This document shows positions 18,966-32,281 of a DNA stretch of 64,000 nt, piece by piece. The translations under genes were made by a program, and so were the position numbers. The first letter of the stretch is position 1. Every line of letters begins with the position of its first letter. Under the pieces are notes generated by a model. The model made no database searches, was not told the origin of the DNA, and worked only from the letters and a program-made list of their open reading frames with translations. Source of the stretch: Xanthomonas sp. DAR 35659 (GTDB lineage: Bacteria > Pseudomonadota > Gammaproteobacteria > Xanthomonadales > Xanthomonadaceae); assembly GCF_041242975.1 (NCBI RefSeq), contig NZ_CP162488.1, forward strand, positions 1,478,001 through 1,542,000. Reading direction: 5' to 3'.

Positions 18966-19389
18966 TGGTGACGGTCCAGGCGTCGCCGCTGTTGGTGCTG
19001 GCCCGCTGCACGGTGAAGTAGCGCGCGTCGTAGACCACGGTGCCGCGGCTCTGGTCCAGCGTCTCGACGATGCTGACCCGGTCCACGTCCTTGCCCATTG
19101 GCGTCACCCAGGCGGTGTTTTCGATTCGCCCGATCGCGCCGCGGACCTGTCCATTCGCGTCGTTGATCTGCAGATAGGTCACGCCGCTGCGCTCGAACTG
19201 GTAAATGCTCACGGTCGCGTTCGAGGACAGATCGGTCGCGGCCGGTGCGCTCTCGCCCAGACCTTGACGAGCGATTTGACTGCCGCCGCCGGTCGGGCAG
19301 CAGCTTTGCGCCTGAGCGCTCATGCTGAGCGCCGAGCACAGCAAGGCTCCCGACGCGAGCACCGCGATTTTCTTCGTGTTCCATTCCAT
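18955..19389 (-). CDS. Small secreted protein, function unknown
   Basis: This 144-residue protein has a good Sec signal peptide (KKIAVLASGALLCSALSMSAQA, cleaved near residue 28). It carries a Cys pair just after cleavage (SCCPTGG). The mature domain ends in alternating strands (GTVVYDARYFTVQRAST, DAWTVTIKK), suggesting a small beta-rich fold. AAGGAAAAT upstream supports the start. It is convergent with the MASE1 gene and their stops overlap by 11 bases. I do not recognise the family. Confidence 0.8.
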   Translation of the reverse strand: MEWNTKKIAVLASGALLCSALSMSAQAQSCCPTGGGSQIARQGLGESAPAATDLSSNATVSIYQFERSGVTYLQINDANGQVRGAIGRIENTAWVTPMGKDVDRVSIVETLDQSRGTVVYDARYFTVQRASTNSGDAWTVTIKK

Positions 19390-19907
19390 TTTATTTTCCT
19401 TCCCCTGCTAAGGGTCTAGCGCCTGCCGTTCAGGCGATTCCACCTTACGCGAGTCGCAGCGTGCCGCTGTTGACAAATATGCGGTAGACCGGCGACGTTC
19501 TGGTTTATGCCATTGATATGGTTGTGGATTATGTGGATGTCTACGGAAGTGACTTCCTCCGCTTCCTTCGCTGTGCTAGCCGCACATCGCGGATGCACGG
19601 CAACCCGCGATTGGCGCGTCGTTGCCGTCGGTCGCGCGCCGGCAAAACCCTCCGGGCCCGGGGCGTTTGCCTGGCAGCTATGCGCGTGCGCGGTCGCCGA
19701 TCGCGCCGTGCCTGCGCGGCTCACCATTCTCAGTTGAAGTTGGCGTAGGCGCGCGCGTGGTCGAAGCCGAATGGCGAGGAGCGCGCTCGCCATCGCGCGA
19801 CCGCATCACGCTCGTGACTGCCATCGCAGTGTGCGTGCTGGTGCGCGCGCGTCATGCCCGACCAATGCGGCAGCGGCGACGCGCGCGCCGCCGCCGCCGC
19901 ACCGGTG
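19390..19907. other. Intergenic region holding a receptor fragment
   Basis: No intact gene is seen. The only recognisable content is a TonB-receptor C-terminal remnant at 19730-19783 (listed separately). TTGACA at 19470 has no matching -10. Confidence 0.6.
19730..19783 (-). pseudogene. C-terminal fragment of a TonB-dependent receptor
   Basis: Read on the minus strand, this segment encodes SSPFGFDHARAYANFN followed by TGA. The end of the intact receptor at 19908 is SSPFGFNGAFAYANVNYKW. Twelve of 16 aligned residues are identical, and the fragment lacks the last three residues. Homology stops just upstream. It is best read as the remnant of a fourth paralog deleted from the array, or of a partial duplication. 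Confidence 0.7.
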
Positions 19908-22298
19908 TCACCACTTGTAGTTGACGTTGGCGTAGGCGAACGCGCCATTGAAACCGAACGGGGAGGAGGTGCTGTACGGCAGGTAGGTGCGGGTGCCGGC
20001 ACCGGCGCGCGACTGGTCCGGGTACTCGTCGAGGACGTTGTCGCCGCCGATGGTGAAATCCCAGTTGCCCAGTTTGTAGCTGGCCGCCAGGTCGAGCGTC
20101 CACTTCGCCGCGTAGGTCTGGTCGGCGGCCGGCGTGGTGCCGAAGTCGGTGAATTCGCCCCAGCGTGTGGCGGTGGCGGTGAACGCCCAGTTGCCAGGCG
20201 CCCAGACGCTGCTCAGGAAGAACTTGTCGCGCGGCGCGCCCTTGGTGATGCGGCCGATCTCTGCGCGGCCGATGCGCACCGCGGTCGGGTCGATCGCCTC
20301 CAAGACCGCCGGGTTCTCGGCGATCTTCTCGATCTCGGTCTTGTTGTAGTTGTAGCCGGCGGTGAGATCCAGGTTGCTGTTCGACAACGCGATCTTGTAG
20401 GTGCCGATCGCATCCACGCCCTGGGTCTTGGTGTCGATCGCGTTGGTGAAGTAGCGGCCGCCGCCGATGCCGGCATAGCCGTTGCCTTGCAGGTAGTTGC
20501 GCACCGCGGTGGAGGTCAGGTTCTCCGACAGCACGATGCGGTCGTCGATGTCGATGCGATAGGCGTCGACGGTGACGTACAGCGCATCGACCGGCTGCAG
20601 CACCAGGCCCAGGCCGTAGTTCTTCGACTTCTCCGCCTTCAGCGGCTCGGCGCCGAGCGCGACCGCGGCCGGGTTGTCGGTGCGGAAGGTGCCGATCTCG
20701 AACGGGGTGGCGGCGATGCTGCCGTCGGGCTGGGTGACGTTGATGAAGTTGGTGGCGATGGACTGGAAGTACTGCTGCTGCAGCGACGGCGCGCGGAAGC
20801 CGGTGGAGGCGGTGGCGCGCAGCGCGACCTTGTCGGTGAAGGCGTAGCGCAGCGACAGCTTGCCGGTGCCGGTATCGCCGAAGTCGCTGTAGTTCTCGTA
20901 GCGCCCGGCCAGGCCGGCGGAGAACTTGTCGGTGATGTCGCCTTCCAGATCGAGGTAGGCCGAGTAGCTGTTGCGGTCGTAGTGACCCGAGTCGCTGGGC
21001 TTGAAGCCGGCGAACACCTGCGCGCCCGGCAGCAGGGTGCCGTTGGCCGAGGGCACGCCGCCGTTGACGTAGGAGGCCACCTCGCCCGGCGATTCGTTGA
21101 ACTTCTCGCCGCGCCATTCGCTGCCGAAGGCCAGCGTCACCGGATAGGCCAGGCCGATATCCAGCGACTTGCTGAAGTCGGCGTTGAGCACGTTCTGGGT
21201 GACTTCCAGCGTGCCGGCGTAGAAGTCGGTCGGGCTGGCCAGGCCCAGGCTGTTGTTGAGGCTGTTCTTGACCTCGAAGCTGAGGTTGTTGCGGCCGTAG
21301 TTGTAGCTGATGTCGATGGCCAGGCCGCCTTCGGTGCTGGCCTTGAAGCCGCCGACCCAGGACACGTCCTTGCTGACGTTGTAGATCTGCGGTAGGAAGC
21401 CGTCGGGGTAGAGTTCGGGGCGGTTGCGGTTGTCGCCGGACCAGCGGAAGTAGCCGTTGGAGAGCACTTCGCGGCGGCTGAGCATGCCGTAGGAATAGAA
21501 GGTCAGGTATTCGGCCGGGCTGTACTGGCCGTTGTAGGAGAACGCACCCTGGTCCACGTCCGGGTCGCCGTAGCGTTGCTGCACTTCGCCCAGGTACGGC
21601 TTGGCGCGATCGGTCTGGTCCTGGTGGCCGCCCTGCGCGGCGAAGTGCACGGCGCCGTTCTCGCCGAACTTGACCCCGGCGTCGCCGGACAGTTGGTACT
21701 GCTCGCCGTCGCCGGCGCTGTACTTGCCGTAGCGTGCGGCGATGCTGCCGCCGCTGCCGCTGCCCTTGAGCACGATGTTGATCACGCCGGCGATGGCATC
21801 GGAACCGTACTGCGCCGAGGCGCCGTCGCGCAGCACTTCGATGCGTTCGACCGCGGCGATCGGGATGGTGTTGAGATCGGCCGGCGAGGAGCCGCGGCCT
21901 TGCGCGCCATTGAGATTGACCAGCGCGGTGGTGTGATAGCGCTTGCCGTTGACCAGCACCAGCACCTGGTCGGGCGAGAGGCCACGCAGCTGCGCCGGGC
22001 GCACCGCGTCGGAGCCGTCGGTGATCGCCGGGCGCGGGAAGTTCAGCGACGGCACCGCGCGCGACAGCGCGGTGGCCAGTTCGGTGGTGCCGGTCGCCTG
22101 CAGCGTTTCCGGCGCGATGATGTCGATCGGCGACGCCGATTCGGCGACGGTGCGGTCGGCGACGCGGGTACCGGTGACGATCACGGTATCCAGCGTGCGT
22201 GCGCTGTTGGAGGCGTCGCTCTGCGCGAGCGCGGGCAGGGCGGAGGTGGTCAGGACGATGGCGATGGCGGTCGCGAGAGGGCTGAACGTGCGAGGCAT
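19908..22298 (-). CDS. TonB-dependent receptor, array copy 1
   Basis: This 796-residue outer-membrane receptor starts with a signal peptide (MPRTFSPLATAIAIVLTTSALPALAQ). The TonB-box-like TLDTVIVTGTR follows, then a plug with PRPAITDGSDAVRPAQLRG and RIEVLRDGASAQYGSDAIAG. The 22-strand barrel ends in Trp (NVNYKW). GGAG ten bases upstream supports the start. It is strongly similar to the receptors at 23589 and 26192, in the same orientation, so the three are paralogs from tandem duplication. Substrate unknown; Xanthomonas uses such receptors for iron complexes and for plant carbohydrates. No TonB, ExbB or periplasmic partner gene is adjacent. Confidence 0.93.
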   Translation of the reverse strand: MPRTFSPLATAIAIVLTTSALPALAQSDASNSARTLDTVIVTGTRVADRTVAESASPIDIIAPETLQATGTTELATALSRAVPSLNFPRPAITDGSDAVRPAQLRGLSPDQVLVLVNGKRYHTTALVNLNGAQGRGSSPADLNTIPIAAVERIEVLRDGASAQYGSDAIAGVINIVLKGSGSGGSIAARYGKYSAGDGEQYQLSGDAGVKFGENGAVHFAAQGGHQDQTDRAKPYLGEVQQRYGDPDVDQGAFSYNGQYSPAEYLTFYSYGMLSRREVLSNGYFRWSGDNRNRPELYPDGFLPQIYNVSKDVSWVGGFKASTEGGLAIDISYNYGRNNLSFEVKNSLNNSLGLASPTDFYAGTLEVTQNVLNADFSKSLDIGLAYPVTLAFGSEWRGEKFNESPGEVASYVNGGVPSANGTLLPGAQVFAGFKPSDSGHYDRNSYSAYLDLEGDITDKFSAGLAGRYENYSDFGDTGTGKLSLRYAFTDKVALRATASTGFRAPSLQQQYFQSIATNFINVTQPDGSIAATPFEIGTFRTDNPAAVALGAEPLKAEKSKNYGLGLVLQPVDALYVTVDAYRIDIDDRIVLSENLTSTAVRNYLQGNGYAGIGGGRYFTNAIDTKTQGVDAIGTYKIALSNSNLDLTAGYNYNKTEIEKIAENPAVLEAIDPTAVRIGRAEIGRITKGAPRDKFFLSSVWAPGNWAFTATATRWGEFTDFGTTPAADQTYAAKWTLDLAASYKLGNWDFTIGGDNVLDEYPDQSRAGAGTRTYLPYSTSSPFGFNGAFAYANVNYKW

Positions 22299-23002
22299 GG
22301 GCGGACGGCTCCAGAACGAGGGAAGTCGGCGCCGCCGCATTCGTCATCACCCCCTCCCGGGTGTCGCGCGCATGGCGAATGGGGCGGCTGCCACGATGGA
22401 TTACCGGCATCTGACAGGCGTGTCAATGTTCCGTTAAACCCCACATCGCAGTTGCAGTTGCAACCACCGCGGCGCGCCCCGTGCCAGCAGCGATGCGGCC
22501 ATCCCATCGGGTTTGTAGACAAAACGCGCGGCGGCGCGGTGCGCGGCATCGGAATGCGTTGCGGTTCACATGGCGCGCCGCGTGCCGGCCAGGATGTGTG
22601 CAGGAGATCGCGTGCGCCATGCCACGTCCAAATCCCCAAGCGAGACGATGAAAACGTGCTGTATCGCGACGCGGATTGATCGAGCGGACTGCTCGGAGTT
22701 GCATCACTGTATTCGTCGCGGTTGAAACCGCTCCTACAGGACATGCGCGCTGCGCTGGCTGGATGCACTGTAGGAGGGGCTTCAGCCCCGACCGCATCCG
22801 CAGACGCAAGGTTCGCCGGTGCGCGCGTCGGCAGGCATGGCGCCGTCGTGACCAGCCTCGACGCCAGTAGCGCGCCGCCGAGGTCGGCACCGCCCGCGGC
22901 TACCGCCGCATTGCGCTGCGATGCGGGCAGTACGCAGCATCCTCTGCGCGTGGCGGCGCTGATGCGTCCACTGACCAGCGCCAGAGCATCGGCAAAGCGG
23001 CC
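22299..23002. other. Intergenic region between receptor copy 1 and the broken VOC gene
   Basis: No gene is visible in these 704 bases. They contain a REP-like inverted pair (22715-22793) and a motif shared with the leader of receptor copy 3 (minus-strand TTTTGTCTACA, 22511-22524). The region should hold the promoter of receptor copy 1. Confidence 0.6.
22715..22793. repeat. REP-like inverted pair
   Basis: GTCGCGGTTGAAACCGCTCC at 22715-22734 is inversely repeated as TGTAGGAGGGGCTTCAGCC at 22770-22788. It is the same family as the element at 8043-8113. It probably forms a hairpin in RNA. Confidence 0.8.
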
Positions 23003-23428
23003 TCAGAACGCGATGTGTACCGCGTCGGCGCTGCGCTGCGCCGGTCCGTGGTAGACCGCTTCCAGGTTGTTGCCGTCCGGATCGAGCACGAAGGCCGCGT
23101 AGTAATCGGGATGTTACGGACGCAGGCCCGGGACGCCGTTGTCGCGGCCGCCGTGCGCGATCGCGGTGCGGTGGAATGCCTCGACCATGGCGCGGTCGCG
23201 CGCCTGGAACGCGAGATGGTGACGCCCGGTCAGTTCGCCCTGGGCGACGGTGTCGCGATCGGAGACGAACAGCTCGTCGGCCCAGAAATACCCCTCGCCC
23301 TGGCCGCCGAGCGGGATGCCGAGCACGTCCAGGACCGCCGAATAGAACGTCTGGCTCGCCTGCAGATCCCGCACCACCAGGTGCAGGTGGTCGATCAAGC
23401 GGCCACGGTAGAGCTCTCGGGTGTCCAT
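23003..23428 (-). pseudogene. VOC/glyoxalase-family protein interrupted by an in-frame stop
   Basis: From the ATG at 23428 the frame encodes a VOC (glyoxalase/bleomycin-resistance) protein: LIDHLHLVVRDLQASQTFYSAVLDVLG and GRHHLAFQARDRAMVEAFH carry the first metal-binding His residues. TAA at 23114-23116 stops it after 104 residues. Without changing frame, the next 36 codons encode the expected end (HPDYYAAFVLDPDGNNLEAVYHG...) including the last metal ligand Glu, and reach a normal TGA at 23003. In the family the stop position is usually Tyr (GLRPxYHPDYY), so one base change (TAC or TAT to TAA) explains it. The truncated product would lack the last half-site. A sequencing error is the alternative. 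Confidence 0.85.
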
Positions 23429-23588
23429 GGGCGTGCCTCGGCAGAAAGAACGAGGTTCCCTGATACCACCGATGCCGGCGCCATGCCTTGACGCCGCGTG
23501 GACCGTGCAGCGCGCGGCCCGCTGGCGCCGAAACGGCGATACCCCGGCACGGCCGGGGCGTCGTCGTTGCGCGCCTACGCCGGCGCCG

Positions 23589-25982
<2,394 letters not shown>

Positions 25983-26075
25983 GAAAACTCCAGCAGGTGC
26001 CGAAACGGCAGGCGGGGCGCGGCGGCCGGCATGGCCGGGCGGGCCGCGTCCCCAGGGGCGTCTTATTATTTTTTA

Positions 26076-26110
26076 ACATGCGTGCTGCGTCGCAGGATGC
26101 AAGCGCATGT
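26076..26110. promoter_or_regulatory. Inverted repeat in the leader of receptor copy 2
   Basis: ACATGCG at 26076-26082 and CGCATGT at 26104-26110 form an inverted repeat, each arm flanked outward by TCTTATT-type AT-rich sequence. It lies about 95-130 bases upstream of the receptor start, a plausible regulator-binding site. No regulator is assigned. Confidence 0.4.
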
Positions 26111-26144
26111 TCTTATTCTTTTACGTTCTAAGTCTTGCGCTCCG

Positions 26145-26172
26145 GGCGTGGCCGCGCCCCTGGGGCCACGCC
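26145..26172. terminator. Hairpin downstream of receptor copy 3
   Basis: GGCGTGGCC and GGCCACGCC form a perfect 9-bp stem with a 10-base loop, 20 bases after the stop of receptor copy 3. There is no T-run on either side, so factor-independent termination is uncertain. Confidence 0.5.
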
Positions 26173-26191
26173 ACGCGCTTCGGCTGCCGCC

Positions 26192-28582
26192 TCAGAAGCG
26201 GTAGCTCACCCGCCCGTACCAATAGCGCCCGTTGAAACCGAACGGCGACAGCGGCGAGTACTGCAGGCCGTTGGGGCGGTCGTCGTAGATGTTGTTGAGC
26301 GCGGTCCGGGTCGGATACTGGTTGGTGACGTTGTCGGCGCCGACGGTGAAGGTGAGGTCGTGCCAGGCGTAGCTGGTGGACAGGTTCAGCAGCCAGCGCG
26401 CGGCGAAGCCCTGGTCCTGGCTGCCATCGGCGTCGTCGCCGCGGCGGGTGATGGCGCCGTAGCGGGTGGCGTCGCCGTGCAGGGTCCAGCCGGCCAGGTT
26501 CCAGTCGCCGCTGAGCACGTACTTGGTGCGGGGCGTGGCATCGGTCAGCAGGCCCTGGCTGGCGCGGCCGAAGTTCGGATCTGAGATCTCCAGGATCTCG
26601 GTCTTGTTGTAGTTGGCGCTGACACTGAGGTTGAGCGTGCCGGCGCGGTCGAGATCGAGCAGGTAGTTGTTCACCCAGTCCACGCCGCGGGTGCGGGTGG
26701 TGGCGCCGTTGACGAAGAACTGCGCGGCGCTGACCTGGCCGATCGGCACGGCCAGCGAGATCTGGTCCGAGTACAGGATCTGGTCCCAGATGCGGATCTG
26801 GTACAGATCCAGGGTGGCATTGAAGCCGCCGCCTGGCTGCCAGACCGCACCGACACCGTAGTTGGTGGATTTCTCCGGCGTCAGCGGCTTGGCGCCGAGC
26901 GCGATCGCCACCGGGTCGGAGGTGCGGTAGGTGCCGATCTGGCTAAGGACGCCGTCCACCGGCAGGGTCACCACCGAGGCGTAGTTCTGTTGCGCCAGCG
27001 AGGGCGCGCGGAAGCCGTTGGAGAGCGTGCCGCGCAGGGCGAAGGTGTCGTTGAGCTGGTAGCGCGCCGACAGCTTGCCCGAGCGCGTCGACCCGGCATC
27101 GCTGTAGTCCTCGTAGCGCGCGGCCACGCCGCCCGACAGGCGTTCGGTCAGGTCCGCTTCCAGGCCGGCGTACACCGCCTTGCTGTGGCGCTTGAACTGC
27201 CCGGCCACCGAGGGCGACAGGCCGGGGAATACCTGCGAGCCGCCGGGGTAGGGCGCACCGGTATCGGGGTTGATGGCGTCGGGATCGAAGTAGATCGAGG
27301 TGGGCGAGCCGGCCACCACCGCGTACTTGTCCTGCCTGTACTCGGCGCCGAAGGCGAGGGTCACCGGATAGGCCAGGCCCCAGTCCAGCGACTTGCTGAA
27401 GTCGGCGTTGAGCGCGTTCTGCTCGTTGCGGAAGCCGCCGGCGTTGAAGCGGGTCGGCGAGGCGCCGGTACTCCAGTACAGGTTGGTGTTGATGGTGTTG
27501 CGCAGGTCGAAGGTGACGTCGTTCTTGCCGTGGTCGGCCGAGACGTCCCAGGTCCAGCCGCTGTCGGTGCTGCCCTTGACCCCGAGCACCGCGGCGCGGT
27601 CGTTGGACGGGTTGTAGATCTGCGGCAGGAAGCCGTTGGGATAGACCGCCTGCACGTTGCGGTCGCTGTTGTCCCAGGCGCGGTAGTAGCCGTTGGAGAG
27701 CACCTCGCGGCGGCTGAAGTTGGCGTAGCCGTACAGGTCGACGTGCGGGGTGAGCGCGTAGCCGAAATTGACCAGTCCCTGATAGGTCTTGACCGCCGGG
27801 TCGCCGTAGCGCTCGTAGGGAATGCCGCTGGGATTTTCCGCGCCGGCCAGGGTGGTGGCCTTGTCGGTGTTCTCGGCGCGGTTGGTGTTCATCGCGTTCT
27901 GGTAATTCCAGGACACCCGCACCCAGCCCGGCGCCTCGCCGCCGGCCGCGCCACCGAAGGCCAGGCCGTAGGAGCCGTCGATGCCGTTCTGCTCGCCATC
28001 GCCCTTGTCCATGATCCCGCCGTTGACCGTCACGCTGTTGCTGCCGGGCTTGGCGCCGTGCTTGAGCACGATGTTGATCACCCCAGCGATCGCGTCGGAA
28101 CCGTACTGCGCGGAGGCGCCGTCGCGCAGCACCTCGATGCGCGCGATCGCCGACATCGGGATGGAGTTGAGATCGGCCGGCGCCGAGCCGCGGCCGACCG
28201 AGGGGTTGTAGTTGACCAGCGAGGTGGTGTGGTAGCGCTTGCCGTCCACCAGCACCAGCACCGCGTCGGGGGACAGGCCGCGCAGGGTCGCCGGGCGCAG
28301 CGCGTCGTTGCCGTCGTTGATCGCCGGGCGCGGGAAGTTCAGCGACGGCAGCAGCTTGCCGAGGGCGCTGGCGAGGTCGCTGGCACCGGTGGCCTGCAGC
28401 GCTTCGGGGGCGATGATGTCGATCGGCGATTGCGATTCGGCCACCGTGCGGTCGGCGATGCGGGTGCCGGTGACGATGATGTTGTCCAGCGTGGTCGGCG
28501 CCTGCTGGGACTGGGCGAGGCTATTGCCGGAGGCGAGCACGAGCAGGACGGCGCTGACGAGGGGGAGGCGGTGTTGCGTCAT
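26192..28582 (-). CDS. TonB-dependent receptor, array copy 3
   Basis: This 796-residue receptor has a signal peptide (MTQHRLPLVSAVLLVLASGNSLAQ), TonB-box-like TLDNIIVTGTR, plug motifs PAINDGNDALRPATLRG and RIEVLRDGASAQYGSDAIAG, and a barrel ending in Phe (GRVSYRF). GGAG lies ten bases upstream of the chosen ATG. It heads the three-receptor array on the minus strand and diverges from the yheS-like gene. It is the most divergent of the three paralogs in its barrel. Substrate unknown. Confidence 0.93.
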   Translation of the reverse strand: MTQHRLPLVSAVLLVLASGNSLAQSQQAPTTLDNIIVTGTRIADRTVAESQSPIDIIAPEALQATGASDLASALGKLLPSLNFPRPAINDGNDALRPATLRGLSPDAVLVLVDGKRYHTTSLVNYNPSVGRGSAPADLNSIPMSAIARIEVLRDGASAQYGSDAIAGVINIVLKHGAKPGSNSVTVNGGIMDKGDGEQNGIDGSYGLAFGGAAGGEAPGWVRVSWNYQNAMNTNRAENTDKATTLAGAENPSGIPYERYGDPAVKTYQGLVNFGYALTPHVDLYGYANFSRREVLSNGYYRAWDNSDRNVQAVYPNGFLPQIYNPSNDRAAVLGVKGSTDSGWTWDVSADHGKNDVTFDLRNTINTNLYWSTGASPTRFNAGGFRNEQNALNADFSKSLDWGLAYPVTLAFGAEYRQDKYAVVAGSPTSIYFDPDAINPDTGAPYPGGSQVFPGLSPSVAGQFKRHSKAVYAGLEADLTERLSGGVAARYEDYSDAGSTRSGKLSARYQLNDTFALRGTLSNGFRAPSLAQQNYASVVTLPVDGVLSQIGTYRTSDPVAIALGAKPLTPEKSTNYGVGAVWQPGGGFNATLDLYQIRIWDQILYSDQISLAVPIGQVSAAQFFVNGATTRTRGVDWVNNYLLDLDRAGTLNLSVSANYNKTEILEISDPNFGRASQGLLTDATPRTKYVLSGDWNLAGWTLHGDATRYGAITRRGDDADGSQDQGFAARWLLNLSTSYAWHDLTFTVGADNVTNQYPTRTALNNIYDDRPNGLQYSPLSPFGFNGRYWYGRVSYRF

Positions 28583-28836
28583 CGATCGGAGACTCCAGTG
28601 GCTGGGGGATTGGCGTGGGTCTGGGCGGATGTCCGGTGCGGTTGGTGATGGTGCGATGCAGCAGGTGCCATCGGATTGAAATCCGTTTTTCACGCGGGCG
28701 TGTATACAAAAACGGTACTGGGTCCGGTTTCCGCGGCGCCCGCTTCCGCTCCGGGCGCGCCATGCCGTCGCCGCCCCGGGTGGGCCGGCGCGGGCGAAGC
28801 GGCTACACTTCCGCCTCGCTAGCCGAGTGCCCTGCC

Positions 28837-30696
<1,860 letters not shown>

Positions 30697-30841
30697 GCCG
30701 CGGCGTGGTCTCGCTCTCGCGGCTGCGTGGCGGCGAGGGCGGGCGGCGGCGCAGCATGCGTCGGCGGCGGTTTTGCGCCGGTTCCGCCGCGCGTGGCACG
30801 CTGCGGGTCTGACCATGGACGACGGCGCGAGGAGGAACACG

Positions 30842-31360
30842 ATGATCAGCGGCACCATCACGCTGGAGGACTATTTGGCCGCGCAGCGCCTGCATCAGCG
30901 GCGCGCGCTGCGGCGCGTGCTGCTGGCGACGGCGGTGCTGCTGGTGCTTGGACTGGCCGTATTCGCCTTCGCCAAGCGCGGCTCCGGCGTGGACATCGTC
31001 GGTGTCATGCTGGCCGCCGCCGGTGGCGGTGGCTTGATCGGCCAGACCATTCAGTCGACATGGACGATGCCGCGCAAGGTGCGGCGCCTGTATGCGCAAC
31101 AGGCGGCGCTGCGGCATCGCTTCACCTATCGCTGGGACGAGGCCGGCCTGGAGATCACCTGGGCGGACGGCCAGGTGCGGCGCCCCTGGCGCGACTACGT
31201 GCGCTACCGCGAAAGTCCGCAGCTGCTGATGCTCTACCACAACGACATCCTGTTCGATCTGGTGCCGACCTCCTGGTTCGCCGATGCCGCGCAGCGCGAT
31301 GCGTTCCGGCAACTTGCCGCCGCGCAGATCGGCAGCGATGCGGGCAAACGCGCCGTGTAG
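30842..31360 (+). CDS. YcxB-like membrane protein
   Basis: This 172-residue protein has two hydrophobic segments (about 25-45 and 52-70). A soluble domain of the YcxB type follows, with FTYRWDEAGLEITWADGQVRRPWRDYVRYRES as its core part: strand pairs and a W-x-D-Y motif. It ends with a short helix (WFADAAQRDAFRQLAA). GAGGAGGAACACG gives a strong ribosome binding site. It follows the yheS-like gene after 145 bases and may share its transcript. Role unknown. Confidence 0.85.
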   Translation: MISGTITLEDYLAAQRLHQRRALRRVLLATAVLLVLGLAVFAFAKRGSGVDIVGVMLAAAGGGGLIGQTIQSTWTMPRKVRRLYAQQAALRHRFTYRWDEAGLEITWADGQVRRPWRDYVRYRESPQLLMLYHNDILFDLVPTSWFADAAQRDAFRQLAAAQIGSDAGKRAV

Positions 31361-31371
31361 CGTCCTCGCCG

Positions 31372-31396
31372 GGCCGGGCCGGGCCGGGCCCGGGCG
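31372..31396. repeat. Short GGGCC tandem repeat
   Basis: Five copies of GGGCC-type pentamers lie just past the end of the YcxB-like gene. No function is evident. Confidence 0.6.
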
Positions 31397-31586
31397 TAGC
31401 GTGATCGGGTGCGCCGCCGGCAGGCAAGCCGACAGGTGATTCCGATGCCAGGAACGCCCTGCGCAGGCGTAACCCGCCATGATCGTTCGGGAGATCGGTC
31501 GCAACGGGCTTCTTGCGGAAGCCGATCCGCGGAGGGCGGGGGAAGGCGGGGGCCTAGCGCCGCACTCGGTCGTCGGCGCGCGCCAC

Positions 31587-31877
31587 TCAGGCGGCCGCGC
31601 TGGCCACGACCAGCAGGCCGCCGGCAATGGCGGCCCAGTCCAGCGGCGTGCGCGAACGCAGGCTGCGCAGTGACGGCAGCGCCATCGAACTCGGGCGCAG
31701 GCTGGCCTTGAGTGCCATCAGCGCCAGGCCGGTCGCGCTGAGCGCCCAGTGCCATTCGCCGGCGCCGCTGCGCAGGAAATACGCCAGGTGCAGCACGCAC
31801 AGGCAGGCCAGTGCGGCGGCCAGGACGGCATCGCGCGAAACCAGGCCGGGACGGGCCGTGGCGGCAGGACGATTCAT
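31587..31877 (-). CDS. Small inner-membrane protein, unknown
   Basis: This 96-residue protein has three hydrophobic stretches: AVLAAALACLCVLHLAYFL, WALSATGLALMAL and LDWAAIAGGLLVVASAAA. Basic residues lie between them. GGGGGAA upstream of the ATG supports the start. It is divergent from the lipoprotein hydrolase gene. No family recognised. Confidence 0.65.
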   Translation of the reverse strand: MNRPAATARPGLVSRDAVLAAALACLCVLHLAYFLRSGAGEWHWALSATGLALMALKASLRPSSMALPSLRSLRSRTPLDWAAIAGGLLVVASAAA

Positions 31878-32281
31878 GACGTATTCCCCCGAAAACGCGT
31901 GGTTCGCCGGCCTTGGCGCACAGTCCATCCGAGACCTGGATCGTAGTTCGCCCGGTGGGTGTCGCCAAGTGGCGCTGCACAAATCCTTCACATCCGGCGC
32001 TGGCGCATCCCCGGCCGTCTACCAGGCCGTGCGGCGTGCGCGATGTCCGTGTCCGCCAAAGGGGGGGCGAGGCATCTCGCGGCGCGGCGCACGGGCGGCG
32101 ACGGTGCGTGGTGACGGGCGAAGGCGCGTGGGCCGCGAGCACCGCTACGCATCGTGCATGCCGGCCTCGTCCTTTGCGTCGCCATGGGGTGGCCGGATGT
32201 CGTCGCGATCCGCGTTGGGCAGGGAGGATGCGCATCGCCGGCGCGGCTGCGCCGGCGGCGAAGGACCCAGGGAGAACCGCT
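31878..32281. other. Divergent intergenic region, no gene seen
   Basis: These 404 bases separate the small membrane protein from the hydrolase and must hold both promoters. I see no clear -35/-10 pair and no repeat. AGGGAGAACC at the end is the hydrolase ribosome binding site. Confidence 0.5.

Noticed and set aside
19470..19499. Plus-strand promoter starting with TTGACA
   Set aside because: No acceptable -10 at 16-18 bases and no plus-strand gene follows.
30697..30841. An additional gene between the yheS-like gene and the YcxB-like gene
   Set aside because: The earlier in-frame ATG at 30773 lacks a ribosome binding site, while 30842 has GAGGAGGAAC.
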